Source: an uncultured Spartobacteria bacterium (GTDB lineage: Bacteria; Verrucomicrobiota; Verrucomicrobiia; Chthoniobacterales; Chthoniobacteraceae). Taken from it: 64,000 nt of DNA. Below, piece after piece: positions 26,488 through 35,694 of this stretch. Every line of letters begins with the position of its first letter. The first letter of the stretch is position 1. The notes under the pieces are model-generated. The model was given only the letters and a program-made list of their open reading frames with translations. It searched no databases and had not been told where the DNA came from. The DNA lies in assembly GCA_903919125.1 (NCBI GenBank), contig CAIXGS010000054.1:49079-113078 (forward strand). The letters are read 5' to 3'. Position numbers and translations under genes: made by a program.

Positions 26488-28002
26488 ATGATCAGCGCCC
26501 CCCTACTTCGACTCACAAAAATTACAAAATCCTTTGGTGCTGTTCGCGCACTAAAGGGGGTGTCTTTTGAACTAAACTCGGGCGAAGTGCATGCACTGTT
26601 GGGCGAGAATGGAGCTGGCAAGTCGACGTTAATTAAAGTCATCACAGGCGCACACAAACCAGACGGTGGAACCTTGGAAATTGCTGGCTCTCAAGTGAGC
26701 GATCTCACGCCTACGAGGGCTCGGGAGCTGGGCATCGCATGTATCTACCAGCAGCCCGCACTGTTTGCAGAATTGAGCGTGGCAGAAAACATTGGGCTGC
26801 GTCTAGAATGCGGGGCTACCTTCGGTTGTGTTAACTGGAAAAAACTCCACGCTAACGCATTGCGTCTTCTAAAACAGATCGGTGCAGAGATCGATCCTGA
26901 GGCACTGGTGCGCTCGCTTTCGATGCCACAACAACAGCTCGTCGAAATTGCCTGCGCCCTCGGCTCTGGTGCCAAAACCGTCATCATGGACGAGCCCACA
27001 GCGTCGCTCACTCGGACCGAGCAGGAGCTACTTTTTGGAGTCGTCCACACACTCAAAGCTTCCGGGGCGGGTATTGTTTACATATCCCATCGCCTCGAAG
27101 AAATTTTCGCACTCGCGGACCGAGTCACCGTTCTCCGCGATGGAGAAAGCATTTCGACCCAAGCAGTTCGCGACCCCGAAGGAGTAGTGCTGATTTCGGA
27201 GACGGAATTAATCAGCCTGATGGTGGGGCGTCCAGTGAGCGCACTGTATCCTCCGAAAGCTAAAGTTACCGGTGAACCCGTGCTGGAGTTGTGCGCCGTG
27301 GGCTGCAAGGAAAGTGGTGTAGAGGAGGTCAGCCTGACGGTTCATGCCGGAGAAGTTTTGGGATTGGCGGGCCTCGTAGGGGCGGGGCGCACGGAGCTTG
27401 CGCGGATTATTTTTGGGATTACACCGGCGGACAGCGGCACCATGGCGCTCAACGGCGCGCAGGTGCGGGTCCTCAGCCCGAGGCACGCAGTTGAGCTTGG
27501 AATCGGCTATGTGCCCGAGGATAGAAGGCGACACGGGCTGATTATGCAAATGCCCATAGACCAAAACATGACGATGGCGGTGCATCCTAAAATTTTCCCA
27601 AACAGTCTACTAAACTTCCGTGCAGAAACCGCCATCGGAGTCCACTTCATAGAAAAGCTGGGGATCAAGGCCTCTGGCCCAGCCGCGCTCGGGGGAAGTC
27701 TCAGCGGGGGAAACCAGCAGAAGGTTTCTCTGGCGCGCTGGCTTGCAACCCAGCCCAGCCTACTAATTTTAGACGAGCCTACTCAGGGCGTCGACGTGGG
27801 TGCTAAAAGTGAGATCCACCGACTTATCCGAGAGCTGGCCAATGAGGGAATGGGGGTGCTTCTTATCTCCAGCGACTTACCCGAGGTACTAGGCTTGAGT
27901 GACCGCATCGCGGTCATGCGCGGTGGACGGCTTGTTGATACATTGGACAGCACACAGGCCACAGCTACGAGCGTGATGGCCGCAGCCCTTCGCTCCGCAT
28001 GA
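26488..28002 (+). CDS. Sugar ABC transporter ATP-binding protein (rhamnose)
   Basis: A 504-residue fused tandem ATPase of the carbohydrate uptake 2 family (RbsA/XylG type), energising sugar import at the cytoplasmic face of the membrane. The first domain has Walker A GENGAGKST near residue 38 and Walker B TVIMDEPTASL. The second has a degenerate Walker A (GLVGAGRTEL), the signature LSGGNQQKVSLARWL and LLILDEPTQGVD. Its stop overlaps the next start (ATGA). The surrounding rhamnose genes make L-rhamnose the likely cargo; it corresponds to rhizobial RhaT, not the E. coli symporter of that name. Confidence 0.93.
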   Translation: MISAPLLRLTKITKSFGAVRALKGVSFELNSGEVHALLGENGAGKSTLIKVITGAHKPDGGTLEIAGSQVSDLTPTRARELGIACIYQQPALFAELSVAENIGLRLECGATFGCVNWKKLHANALRLLKQIGAEIDPEALVRSLSMPQQQLVEIACALGSGAKTVIMDEPTASLTRTEQELLFGVVHTLKASGAGIVYISHRLEEIFALADRVTVLRDGESISTQAVRDPEGVVLISETELISLMVGRPVSALYPPKAKVTGEPVLELCAVGCKESGVEEVSLTVHAGEVLGLAGLVGAGRTELARIIFGITPADSGTMALNGAQVRVLSPRHAVELGIGYVPEDRRRHGLIMQMPIDQNMTMAVHPKIFPNSLLNFRAETAIGVHFIEKLGIKASGPAALGGSLSGGNQQKVSLARWLATQPSLLILDEPTQGVDVGAKSEIHRLIRELANEGMGVLLISSDLPEVLGLSDRIAVMRGGRLVDTLDSTQATATSVMAAALRSA

Positions 28003-28928
28003 AGCGTTACTCTCGTGAACTAACGGTTGCGATAGCGTTGAGTGCCTTACTCGTATGGCTTGCTATTTTCGCCCCTCACTTTTTCCAACCCCAACCGCTG
28101 CTCGCCCGACTAACGGCTCAAGTGCCGGTTCTCGTGCTCACTATTGGCATGTCAGTGGTCATTATCAGCCGACAAATCGACATCTCCGTAGGCTCCCAAT
28201 TTGGCGTTTGTGCGGTCGTTGCCGGACTGACTTCAGCAGCGGGGGCGCCTCTGAGCTTGGCGCTCATTGCAGCGACCCTCACGGGAACGGCGATGGGAGC
28301 ACTGAACGGTTTTTTAGTAGCATGGCTCGGCTTGCCAAGCATCGTGGTGAGTCTAGCTACAATGGTTACTTGGGCTGAGGTACTCCGCCTTTTTCAACAA
28401 GGCCGGTTTATTAATTTACCGGCGGGAGTACAATGGTTCGGCTTCTCCCAATTCGTCGGCCAAGCTTCGCTTCTATTTTTCGCCCTCGGCCTCTTGGGCG
28501 CTATGGCATACTTCCTCAAAAACCGAACTGGGGGCCGCCACTTTTACGCGGTTGGCTCGGATTCGGAAGCCGCTCGATTGGCTGGAATTAATCCAAAGGG
28601 AGTGACGATGCTCTCTTTCGTCCTAATGGGAACGCTCACCGGACTTGCGGCTTTTTGCAACATGGTTCAATCACCTCAGGTCGACCCGAAGTGCGGTGTG
28701 GGACTCGAAATGAAAGCCATCGCTGCGGCGGTAGTGGGTGGGATTGCTGTCACGGGTGGCCGGGGTGGATTATGGGGTGCTTTCTTCGGCCTTCTGCTAT
28801 TGGCAACCATCAATCCTGCACTAACTTACATGCACATAGATGCCTACTGGGAAAAAGCGATTCAAGGGCTCGTTATCCTGTTGGCTGTGATTGCTGACGG
28901 CCTCCGCACCAAACGTTCCGCCGCGTAA
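27999..28928 (+). CDS. Sugar ABC transporter permease (rhamnose), first subunit
   Basis: A 309-residue RbsC-like inner-membrane permease with eight to ten hydrophobic segments, starting at LTVAIALSALLVWLAIF. Conserved elements: ISRQIDISVGSQFGVCAV and AVGSDSEAARLAGINPK, the coupling region facing the ATPase, followed by AAVVGGIAVTGGRGG. It overlaps the ATPase gene by four bases and is followed two bases later by the second permease, so the pair likely forms a heterodimer as in the rhizobial RhaP/RhaQ system. Confidence 0.92.
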   Translation: MKRYSRELTVAIALSALLVWLAIFAPHFFQPQPLLARLTAQVPVLVLTIGMSVVIISRQIDISVGSQFGVCAVVAGLTSAAGAPLSLALIAATLTGTAMGALNGFLVAWLGLPSIVVSLATMVTWAEVLRLFQQGRFINLPAGVQWFGFSQFVGQASLLFFALGLLGAMAYFLKNRTGGRHFYAVGSDSEAARLAGINPKGVTMLSFVLMGTLTGLAAFCNMVQSPQVDPKCGVGLEMKAIAAAVVGGIAVTGGRGGLWGAFFGLLLLATINPALTYMHIDAYWEKAIQGLVILLAVIADGLRTKRSAA

Positions 28929-28930
28929 CC

Positions 28931-29929
28931 ATGAACGCCTTGCCCGCCCCAACTAAACGCCATTGGGTACGCCACGAAACACTGCTCCTGCTAATGCTGT
29001 TTGCGGAGACCACTTACTTTTTTTACTTCGCACGAAACTTCGGAACGGCGGATAACATCAGCAACATTGTTCGGCACTCCGCTGAAATGGGTCTACTGGC
29101 TCTGGCCATGATGCCCGTCATTTTAACCGGAGGCATTGATTTGTCGGTCGGTTCACTCATGGGCTTGTGCGCCGTTATTTTCGGAGTCCTCACCCATGAT
29201 TGGCACTGGACGACATTACAAGCTGTCGCAGCAACGCTCCTCGCCGGCCTGTTTGCGGGCGGATTCAACGCGGCGCTCATTGCGTTCCTTCGCCTTCCAC
29301 CGCTGATTGTCACGCTTGGTACTTTTTCGCTGTATCGCGGATTGGCTGAAGCCACGACACAGGGCACAAAGATCTACCGCTCCTTTGATCCGGATTTTTT
29401 GAATCTTGGAGATCAGCATTTTTTTGCACTACCCATTCAGGCTTGGATCTTCGCTTTGGGTGCACTTTTTTTCTGGGTACTGGTGCACCGCACAACACTG
29501 GGAAGGAGCTTCCGAGCAATCGGCTTCTCTCCCGAGGGAACCCTCTATGCGGGCATCCCAGTAGAGCGCCGCACCGCCATGCCTTACGTGCTAGCGGGAC
29601 TCACCGCAGCCATCGCAGCCTTGCTTTTCACAGCTCGACTGCATCAAGCCCGCGCAGATGCGGGAACGGGCTACGAACTCGCCGCCATCACAGCCGTCGT
29701 GTTAGGGGGCACAAGCATCTTTGGTGGAATCGGCTCTGTGCACGGGACACTCTTTGGGATCGCGGCAATCGCAGTACTTAACAATGGGATCGCCCGAGTG
29801 CCCGGTGTGCTGAAGGCAGGAGTTGGAGGTGAATTAGCCTCGATGCTGACTGGGGCCCTCCTTTTAATTGCGCTCGCAGCGCCCATTCTCACAAGGTTCA
29901 TTACTCGAGGGCGCGCGACACAAACCTGA
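28931..29929 (+). CDS. Sugar ABC transporter permease (rhamnose), second subunit
   Basis: A 332-residue RbsC-like permease, paralogous to the preceding gene. It shows the same landmarks: LTGGIDLSVGSLMGLCAV, RLPPLIVTLGTFSLYRG, AIGFSPEGTLYAGIPVER and AVVLGGTSIFGGIGS. Multiple transmembrane helices fill the chain. It starts two bases after the first permease and ends 50 bases before the binding protein gene. Having two different permeases plus a fused ATPase is the known arrangement of rhamnose and autoinducer-2 importers. Confidence 0.92.
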   Translation: MNALPAPTKRHWVRHETLLLLMLFAETTYFFYFARNFGTADNISNIVRHSAEMGLLALAMMPVILTGGIDLSVGSLMGLCAVIFGVLTHDWHWTTLQAVAATLLAGLFAGGFNAALIAFLRLPPLIVTLGTFSLYRGLAEATTQGTKIYRSFDPDFLNLGDQHFFALPIQAWIFALGALFFWVLVHRTTLGRSFRAIGFSPEGTLYAGIPVERRTAMPYVLAGLTAAIAALLFTARLHQARADAGTGYELAAITAVVLGGTSIFGGIGSVHGTLFGIAAIAVLNNGIARVPGVLKAGVGGELASMLTGALLLIALAAPILTRFITRGRATQT

Positions 29930-29979
29930 GAGTTTAGCTCCCAATCAGCTGCCTTGATATTCCCCACCTCCCGACTCTT

Positions 29980-30996
29980 ATGAAACGCTCTCAATTTATC
30001 CCCGCCCTCTTGGCACTGCCCTTTACACTACTGATGAGCTGTGAGAAGTCCTCTGCTCCAGTCGGCGCAGACCATCCAAAAGCCGCTAAGAAACTGACTA
30101 TTGCTTTCCTGCCTAAAAGCAAGGGTAACAGCTATTTCATAGCATGCGAGAAGGGGGCACGGGAAGCCGTTCAGGAACTCGGAGCGGAGTTACTTTTTGA
30201 CGGTCCCACCAACACCGATCCGGCGAAGCAAAATGAAATCGTCGAGAACTGGATGACTCTGGGCGTTGATGTCATAGCGGTAGCTTGTGAGAATCGCGAA
30301 GGCATCGCAGGGCCGCTGAAACGAGCGCAGGAAAAGGGCATCAAGATCGTCACATTCGACAGCGATACGACGCCGGATGCGCGTTCTTTTTTTGTGAACC
30401 AAGCGACACCGCAAGGCATTGGGGAGGCGCTAATGGATGAGGCAGCACGTCTGTGCGCAGAAGAGGGTGAATTCGCTATTATTACTGCCACACTCACTGC
30501 GGCGAACATGAACGAATGGCGCAAATTTATCGAGGCGCGCCTTGCGGAGAGATATCCCAAAATGAAGCTCATCGACACGAAGCCCTGCGATGACCAAAAG
30601 GACAAGGCGCAAGCGGAGACGACCAATCTGATAAGCGCCAACCCGAATTTAAAATGCATCATGGCGATTTGTTCGCCTGCCGTTCCAGGTGCAGCCGAAG
30701 CGGTGAAGCAGGCGGGCAAGGCTGGAATCGTAAAAGTAGTGGGCCTCGGTTTACCTTCCGAGAACAAGGCCTATTTGAAAGATGGCGTCACTCAAAGTGT
30801 GATACTCTGGAGGGTTGCCGACCTTGGTTATCTGACCATCCAAGCGGCTTATGCAGTTGGCACTGGAGCCCTTGAGGTAGGAAGCAAATCTATCCACGCT
30901 GGTAAGTTAGGAGAAATCCAAATCGACGGCACCTCCATTATCTTAGGTAAGCCATTTGTCTTCACTAAAGACAACGTCGACCAATTCGATTTCTAA
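29980..30996 (+). CDS. Rhamnose-binding lipoprotein of the ABC importer
   Basis: A 338-residue periplasmic-binding-protein-like lipoprotein. The leader ends in the lipobox LLMSC, so the mature protein is lipid anchored at Cys21. The type I fold is indicated by LTIAFLPKSKGNSYFIACE, GPTNTDPAKQNEIVENWM, VDVIAVACENREG and IKIVTFDSDT. It is related to rhamnose- and autoinducer-2-binding proteins. The gene lies downstream of both permeases and upstream of the rhamnosidase, so free rhamnose released outside would be captured directly. Confidence 0.92.
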   Translation: MKRSQFIPALLALPFTLLMSCEKSSAPVGADHPKAAKKLTIAFLPKSKGNSYFIACEKGAREAVQELGAELLFDGPTNTDPAKQNEIVENWMTLGVDVIAVACENREGIAGPLKRAQEKGIKIVTFDSDTTPDARSFFVNQATPQGIGEALMDEAARLCAEEGEFAIITATLTAANMNEWRKFIEARLAERYPKMKLIDTKPCDDQKDKAQAETTNLISANPNLKCIMAICSPAVPGAAEAVKQAGKAGIVKVVGLGLPSENKAYLKDGVTQSVILWRVADLGYLTIQAAYAVGTGALEVGSKSIHAGKLGEIQIDGTSIILGKPFVFTKDNVDQFDF

Positions 30997-31080
30997 CCAA
31001 ATTATTGGACCACCCCGCTCACTTTTGTTCCCTCCAATTAACCGCAAACTTAAGTCACTCGAATCTTCCTCTTTCGCCAA

Positions 31081-33936
31081 ATGCGCCTGCGCCTTTTGCT
31101 GCTGCTTCTTCCCTGCTCTGCGTTTGCCGGCGGCCTTTCGCCCGAGAACCTTCGTTGCGAGTACCTCGAGCGCCCTCTCGCTGTGGAGGACCCACAACCG
31201 CGATTGAGTTGGAGCCTGTCAGGAAACGAACCGCACCAAAAACAACTGGCCTGGGCGGTGCGTGCCGCATCTAGTCTCGATAAACTCCACTACAATCGCC
31301 CCGATCTATGGGACTCAGGCAAAATCAACGGTGCTTCTACCTCCCAAATTCCTTACTCTGGCAGAGTATTGAAAACCGGACAGCAAGTTTTCTGGCAAGC
31401 CAAAGTATGGGACAAAGACGGGGCTGAATCTGAATGGAGCAGTCCTTCCACTTGGCGTAGCGCCCTCGATGAGAAGCAAGACTGGGTGGGAACGTGGATT
31501 GCAGCGAAGGACGAAACACCGCCACATCAGGATCCCAATTCACTTTACTTACCACCCGCAAAGTACTTCCGCAAAGAGTTTGAAATCGCAAAGACCGTTC
31601 GCCGAGCGACGGCCTACCTCAGCGCCCTCGGTAATGCAGAGTTGCACTTTAACGGTTCCCCCGCCTCGAAGGCCTACTTCCTCCCCGGTTGGTCAGATTA
31701 TCGCCAACGCGCATACTACCGCGCCCTCGACGTCACCGCTCTTCTAAAGCCAGGAGCAAACACGTTTGGCGCAGTGCTGACGGATGGCTGGTATGCGGGC
31801 TACGTTGGCTACGGATTGCTTGTGGGGTACGGCCCCTACAAAACTGGGCGTGCCATGTACGGGAAAGCCCCCGCTCTTTTGGCCCAGATCAACGTGGAGT
31901 TCGAAGACGGCACACGCAAAATTATCGGCACCGACGCGAGCTGGAAGGTGACAGCTGAAGGCCCTGTACGCGAAGCAGATCTCCTCATGGGAGAAAGCTA
32001 CGATGCCCGCAAAGAGCTCTCAGGTTGGGACTCCTCCGGTTACAATGCGTCCAGTTGGGAGTTTGCTATTCCAGCGGAGAAAAACCCCCATTTCAAAGCT
32101 CCATTTTTTGATAATTGTGGGGAGCGCGAGATTGACCTCGGCTTTCATAAACCCATCAAGCTTCAATCCTACACAGGTCCCCCAATCGAGGTTACTGAAG
32201 TCCTCACTGCCAAGGCTATTTCAGAGCCAACTCCTGGAGTTTATATTTTTGATTTCGGCACAAACTTCGCTGGATTCGTTCGCTTAAAAATCAAAGGAGA
32301 GGCTGGCTCCAAAGTGCAACTTCGTTATGGCGAAATGCTCCACCCAGACGGAACTCTGATGACCGAGAACCTCCGTAAAGCGCGAGCCACGGACTTTTAC
32401 ACGCTCAAAGGTGCGCCCGAAGGCGAGGAATGGAACCCGTCGTTCACCTACCACGGATTCCAGTATTGCGAGGTGAGGGGTCTCAACTCGCGCCCAAACT
32501 TGGAGGCAATTACAGGATTAGTGATCCAGTCCAACACTCCGCAAACGAGCACATTTGAGTGTTCTGACAACGTAATTAACCAGCTCTACAACAACATTGT
32601 ACGGACTCAGCGTTCCAATTTTTTAGAGGTGCCCACAGATTGCCCACAGCGCGACGAGCGCCTTGGGTGGCTCGGGGACGCACAAATTTATGTCCGCTCG
32701 GCGACGTACAACGCCGATGTTTCAGCGTTTTTTACCAAGTGGCTTGATGATGTGGAGGAGGCGCAGCGTCCTTTCGGCGCGTATCCAGATTACGCCCCCT
32801 ACCCCATGGGCCATGGAGAACCCGACAAGACGTTTGGAACCGCTTGGATGGACGCTGGCATCATCTGCCCATACACGATTTGGAAAGTCTATGGGGACAC
32901 GCGGATTATCGAGCGTCACTGGGCGTCGATGCGCAAGTTTATGGGCTTCCGCGAAGCCATCAGTCCAAACCATCGAGGCGTCTCGATTGGTAATGCCTGG
33001 GGCGACTGGCTAAATCTGAAGGATGCAACGCCTCTGGAATATATTGATGCAGCTTACTTTGCGCACACAGCCGTACTAATGGCGGAAATGGCCGAGGCCA
33101 CGAACAGGCCCGCAGAGGCGCGTCACTTCCGGCAGACGTTCGAGAATGTTAAAAGGGCCTTTGTGGAAAACTACCTTGGCAAGACCGGCGCGCTGAATGT
33201 GTCGTCCCAAACCGCCTGCGCGTTGGCATTGCAGTTCGATTTAGTCCCCGAACAAAACCGCGGCGCCGTGGTGCGACAACTCCTCCAACTCATCGAGGAT
33301 GCTGGCTTTAAAATGACCACCGGTTTTCTTGGCACCAAGTTGCTGCTACCCGCCCTCACTGCGGCAGGCAAACAAGCTCTGGCGCTAAGACTTTTCCAAA
33401 GCAGAGAGTTTCCCTCCTGGGGTTATCCGGTGGTCAACGGAGCCACCTCCGTGTGGGAGCGATGGGACAGCTTCACGAAGGAAAACGGATTTGGGGGCAA
33501 GAACAATGCGGCGATGAATTCGCTTAGCCACTACTCGTTTGGAGCGGTGGTCCAATGGATGTTCCAATCCCTCGCGGGAATCGATACTGACGGCCCAGGA
33601 TACCATAAACTCCTTCTCAAGCCCGCCAATCCATTCGCCTATTCCGTCGGCGCAAACGAGCCGATCCACTGGGTACGCGCCTCCTATCGCGCCCCGACTG
33701 GTTTAGTGAAGACGGAATGGAACTTAAAAGCCGGTATATATTCTTACTCCGTGGATGTGCCCACTAACACTACCGCTACCCTCCACCTCCCTTCACGAGC
33801 CCTTGATGCAGTCACCGTAAATCATCAAGCATTGGATGCCGCCGACGGCGTGAAATTCATTCGATTCGATGAAGGAGTCACCGTGTGCACGCTCGAACCC
33901 GGCAGCTACCATTTTGTTTCCCAACTTGCAGAATGA
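31081..33936 (+). CDS. GH78 alpha-L-rhamnosidase
   Basis: A 951-residue secreted glycoside hydrolase that releases terminal alpha-L-rhamnose from glycans. A signal peptide (LRLLLLLLPCSAFA) precedes the N-terminal beta domains (SPENLRCEYLERPL, the GH78 opening). The catalytic toroid has the diagnostic VPTDCPQRDERLGWLGD, with the acid residues, then NADVSAFFTKWLDDVEEAQ, GTAWMDAGIICPYTIW and GATSVWERWDSF. A C-terminal beta domain follows. Length is normal for the family. It sits inside the rhamnose operon, 84 bases after the binding protein. Confidence 0.94.
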   Translation: MRLRLLLLLLPCSAFAGGLSPENLRCEYLERPLAVEDPQPRLSWSLSGNEPHQKQLAWAVRAASSLDKLHYNRPDLWDSGKINGASTSQIPYSGRVLKTGQQVFWQAKVWDKDGAESEWSSPSTWRSALDEKQDWVGTWIAAKDETPPHQDPNSLYLPPAKYFRKEFEIAKTVRRATAYLSALGNAELHFNGSPASKAYFLPGWSDYRQRAYYRALDVTALLKPGANTFGAVLTDGWYAGYVGYGLLVGYGPYKTGRAMYGKAPALLAQINVEFEDGTRKIIGTDASWKVTAEGPVREADLLMGESYDARKELSGWDSSGYNASSWEFAIPAEKNPHFKAPFFDNCGEREIDLGFHKPIKLQSYTGPPIEVTEVLTAKAISEPTPGVYIFDFGTNFAGFVRLKIKGEAGSKVQLRYGEMLHPDGTLMTENLRKARATDFYTLKGAPEGEEWNPSFTYHGFQYCEVRGLNSRPNLEAITGLVIQSNTPQTSTFECSDNVINQLYNNIVRTQRSNFLEVPTDCPQRDERLGWLGDAQIYVRSATYNADVSAFFTKWLDDVEEAQRPFGAYPDYAPYPMGHGEPDKTFGTAWMDAGIICPYTIWKVYGDTRIIERHWASMRKFMGFREAISPNHRGVSIGNAWGDWLNLKDATPLEYIDAAYFAHTAVLMAEMAEATNRPAEARHFRQTFENVKRAFVENYLGKTGALNVSSQTACALALQFDLVPEQNRGAVVRQLLQLIEDAGFKMTTGFLGTKLLLPALTAAGKQALALRLFQSREFPSWGYPVVNGATSVWERWDSFTKENGFGGKNNAAMNSLSHYSFGAVVQWMFQSLAGIDTDGPGYHKLLLKPANPFAYSVGANEPIHWVRASYRAPTGLVKTEWNLKAGIYSYSVDVPTNTTATLHLPSRALDAVTVNHQALDAADGVKFIRFDEGVTVCTLEPGSYHFVSQLAE

Positions 33937-34108
33937 ATCGACACTTGGAGCCGTTGATAACAAATTCCTGCTGCGTTCGGCATTCGTCTCCGGAAAGCAG
34001 GGAGTGCGCTTGCATGCTTGAGGTTTACAACCACGGCAACAGCGGCTTGGTCAATACGGCGCGCATCCAAAGAGTCAGACCGACAAGTCAATCGTTCCCG
34101 ATCCTTTC

Positions 34109-35614
34109 ATGAGCGCCATTCAGACCCACCTCGCAGTAGACATCGGCGCCGAGAGCGGACGAGTGATGGCCGGCCTCTGGGATGGACACCGTATCCGGTT
34201 GCAGGAAATTCATCGCTTCGCAAACAGCGCGGTCGCGGTGGGAGCTTCCCTGCGCTGGGATCTGTTACACCTTTGGAAAGAGGTCAGAGATGGCCTCTCG
34301 TTAGCGGGCTCTGGAGCCGCACTTCAGACGGAAGTACGATCGGTGGGCGTGGACACTTGGGGCGTGGACTACGTTCTACAAGATTCTCATGAAGAATGGC
34401 TTGGCCTTCCATACAGCTACCGAGATATTCGGACACAAGGATTAGTTGAGGAACTTTGCGCCCTGCTTCCGAGACAAGAAATCTTTTCTGAAAGCGGCCT
34501 CCAATTTTTAGAAATCAATACGCTGTGCCAGCTTCTCGCAGCCCAGCGCAGCCACCCTCATCTGTTGGCACAGGCGCGCCGACTCCTCATGATTCCAGAC
34601 TGGCTGCATTGGGCACTGAGCGGGGCCGCCGTTGCGGAATTTTCGAACGCGACAACTACGCAGTTTCTACATCCCAAAACAAAATCATGGTCCACCGGCC
34701 TGTTGGACAAGTTGGGAATCCCTTCTCACTTTTTGCCGGAAATTGTCTCCCCCGGCACGGATCTCGGTGCACTCCGCCCCTCCGTCGCAGCCGATTCTGG
34801 GCTCGCTAAAACCCGCGTTATCGCGCCCGGAACGCACGACACTGCCTCGGCCGTTGTTGGGGTTCCGGCCGCCGCACTTGGCTTCGGGCGCTGGGCCTAC
34901 ATTAGCTCGGGCACTTGGTCGCTGGTGGGGGTAGAAATTTCCGAAGCGAACCTCAGTGAAGCCGCGCTCCAGCACAATTTCACAAATGAAGGGGGAGTCG
35001 ACGGCACTTACCGCCTCCTGAAAAACGTAGTGGGCATGTGGCTGTTGCAACAATTAAAGCGTGCTTTTGATGCTGCTGGCAGCAAACACACTTACGCCGA
35101 CCTCGTACAATTAGCAGCGCAAGCCACCCCTCTCCGCTCTCTGATTGATCCCGACGCCGCCGAGTTTCTACGCCCCACCAATATGGTCGAGGCGATCCAA
35201 AGATACTGTCGCCGATCCGGCCAGCCCGTTCCGGATACAGAGGGCGCGCTGGTGCGATGCGCACTAGAAAGTCTCGCCATGAAATACAGCGAGATTTTGA
35301 AGTCCTTGGAAGCCATTACAGGAGAGCGAATTGAAGTCATCCATATCGTCGGAGGAGGAAGTCGCAATGCTCTTCTAAATCAATTCACGGCCGATGTTTG
35401 CCAGCGCCCCGTGGTGGCTGGTCCAGTCGAGGCGACTGCCTTGGGCAATGTTTTATGTCAGGCTCGCGCACTTGGGGAACTGCATTCACTCGCCGAAATA
35501 CGCTCTGTAATTAGAGAATCCTTCTCGCATGAAATGAGAGATTTTCAACCAAACGCAGACAGTCTTGCAGAATGGGAGGATGCTGCTGCACGATTGAGGC
35601 TTCTCTGGGTTTAG
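34109..35614 (+). CDS. rhaB: Rhamnulokinase
   Basis: A 501-residue FGGY-family kinase that phosphorylates L-rhamnulose to L-rhamnulose 1-phosphate. The phosphate-1 motif is VDIGAESGRVMAG; VGVDTWGVDYVL, LPYSYRDIRTQG and IAPGTHDTASAVVGVPA follow the RhaB pattern, with the catalytic Asp in GTHDTASA. The ATP-binding segment HIVGGGSRNALLNQF is near the C-terminus. It follows the rhamnosidase by 172 bases and precedes the aldolase fusion by 80. Confidence 0.95.
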   Translation: MSAIQTHLAVDIGAESGRVMAGLWDGHRIRLQEIHRFANSAVAVGASLRWDLLHLWKEVRDGLSLAGSGAALQTEVRSVGVDTWGVDYVLQDSHEEWLGLPYSYRDIRTQGLVEELCALLPRQEIFSESGLQFLEINTLCQLLAAQRSHPHLLAQARRLLMIPDWLHWALSGAAVAEFSNATTTQFLHPKTKSWSTGLLDKLGIPSHFLPEIVSPGTDLGALRPSVAADSGLAKTRVIAPGTHDTASAVVGVPAAALGFGRWAYISSGTWSLVGVEISEANLSEAALQHNFTNEGGVDGTYRLLKNVVGMWLLQQLKRAFDAAGSKHTYADLVQLAAQATPLRSLIDPDAAEFLRPTNMVEAIQRYCRRSGQPVPDTEGALVRCALESLAMKYSEILKSLEAITGERIEVIHIVGGGSRNALLNQFTADVCQRPVVAGPVEATALGNVLCQARALGELHSLAEIRSVIRESFSHEMRDFQPNADSLAEWEDAAARLRLLWV

Positions 35615-35694
35615 GCCTCCAGCGCTTTTACCCCGAGAAACCGTCCCACCCCACTCAGCTCCTGAAAGTAAATAAACTAAACCACATCAATTAA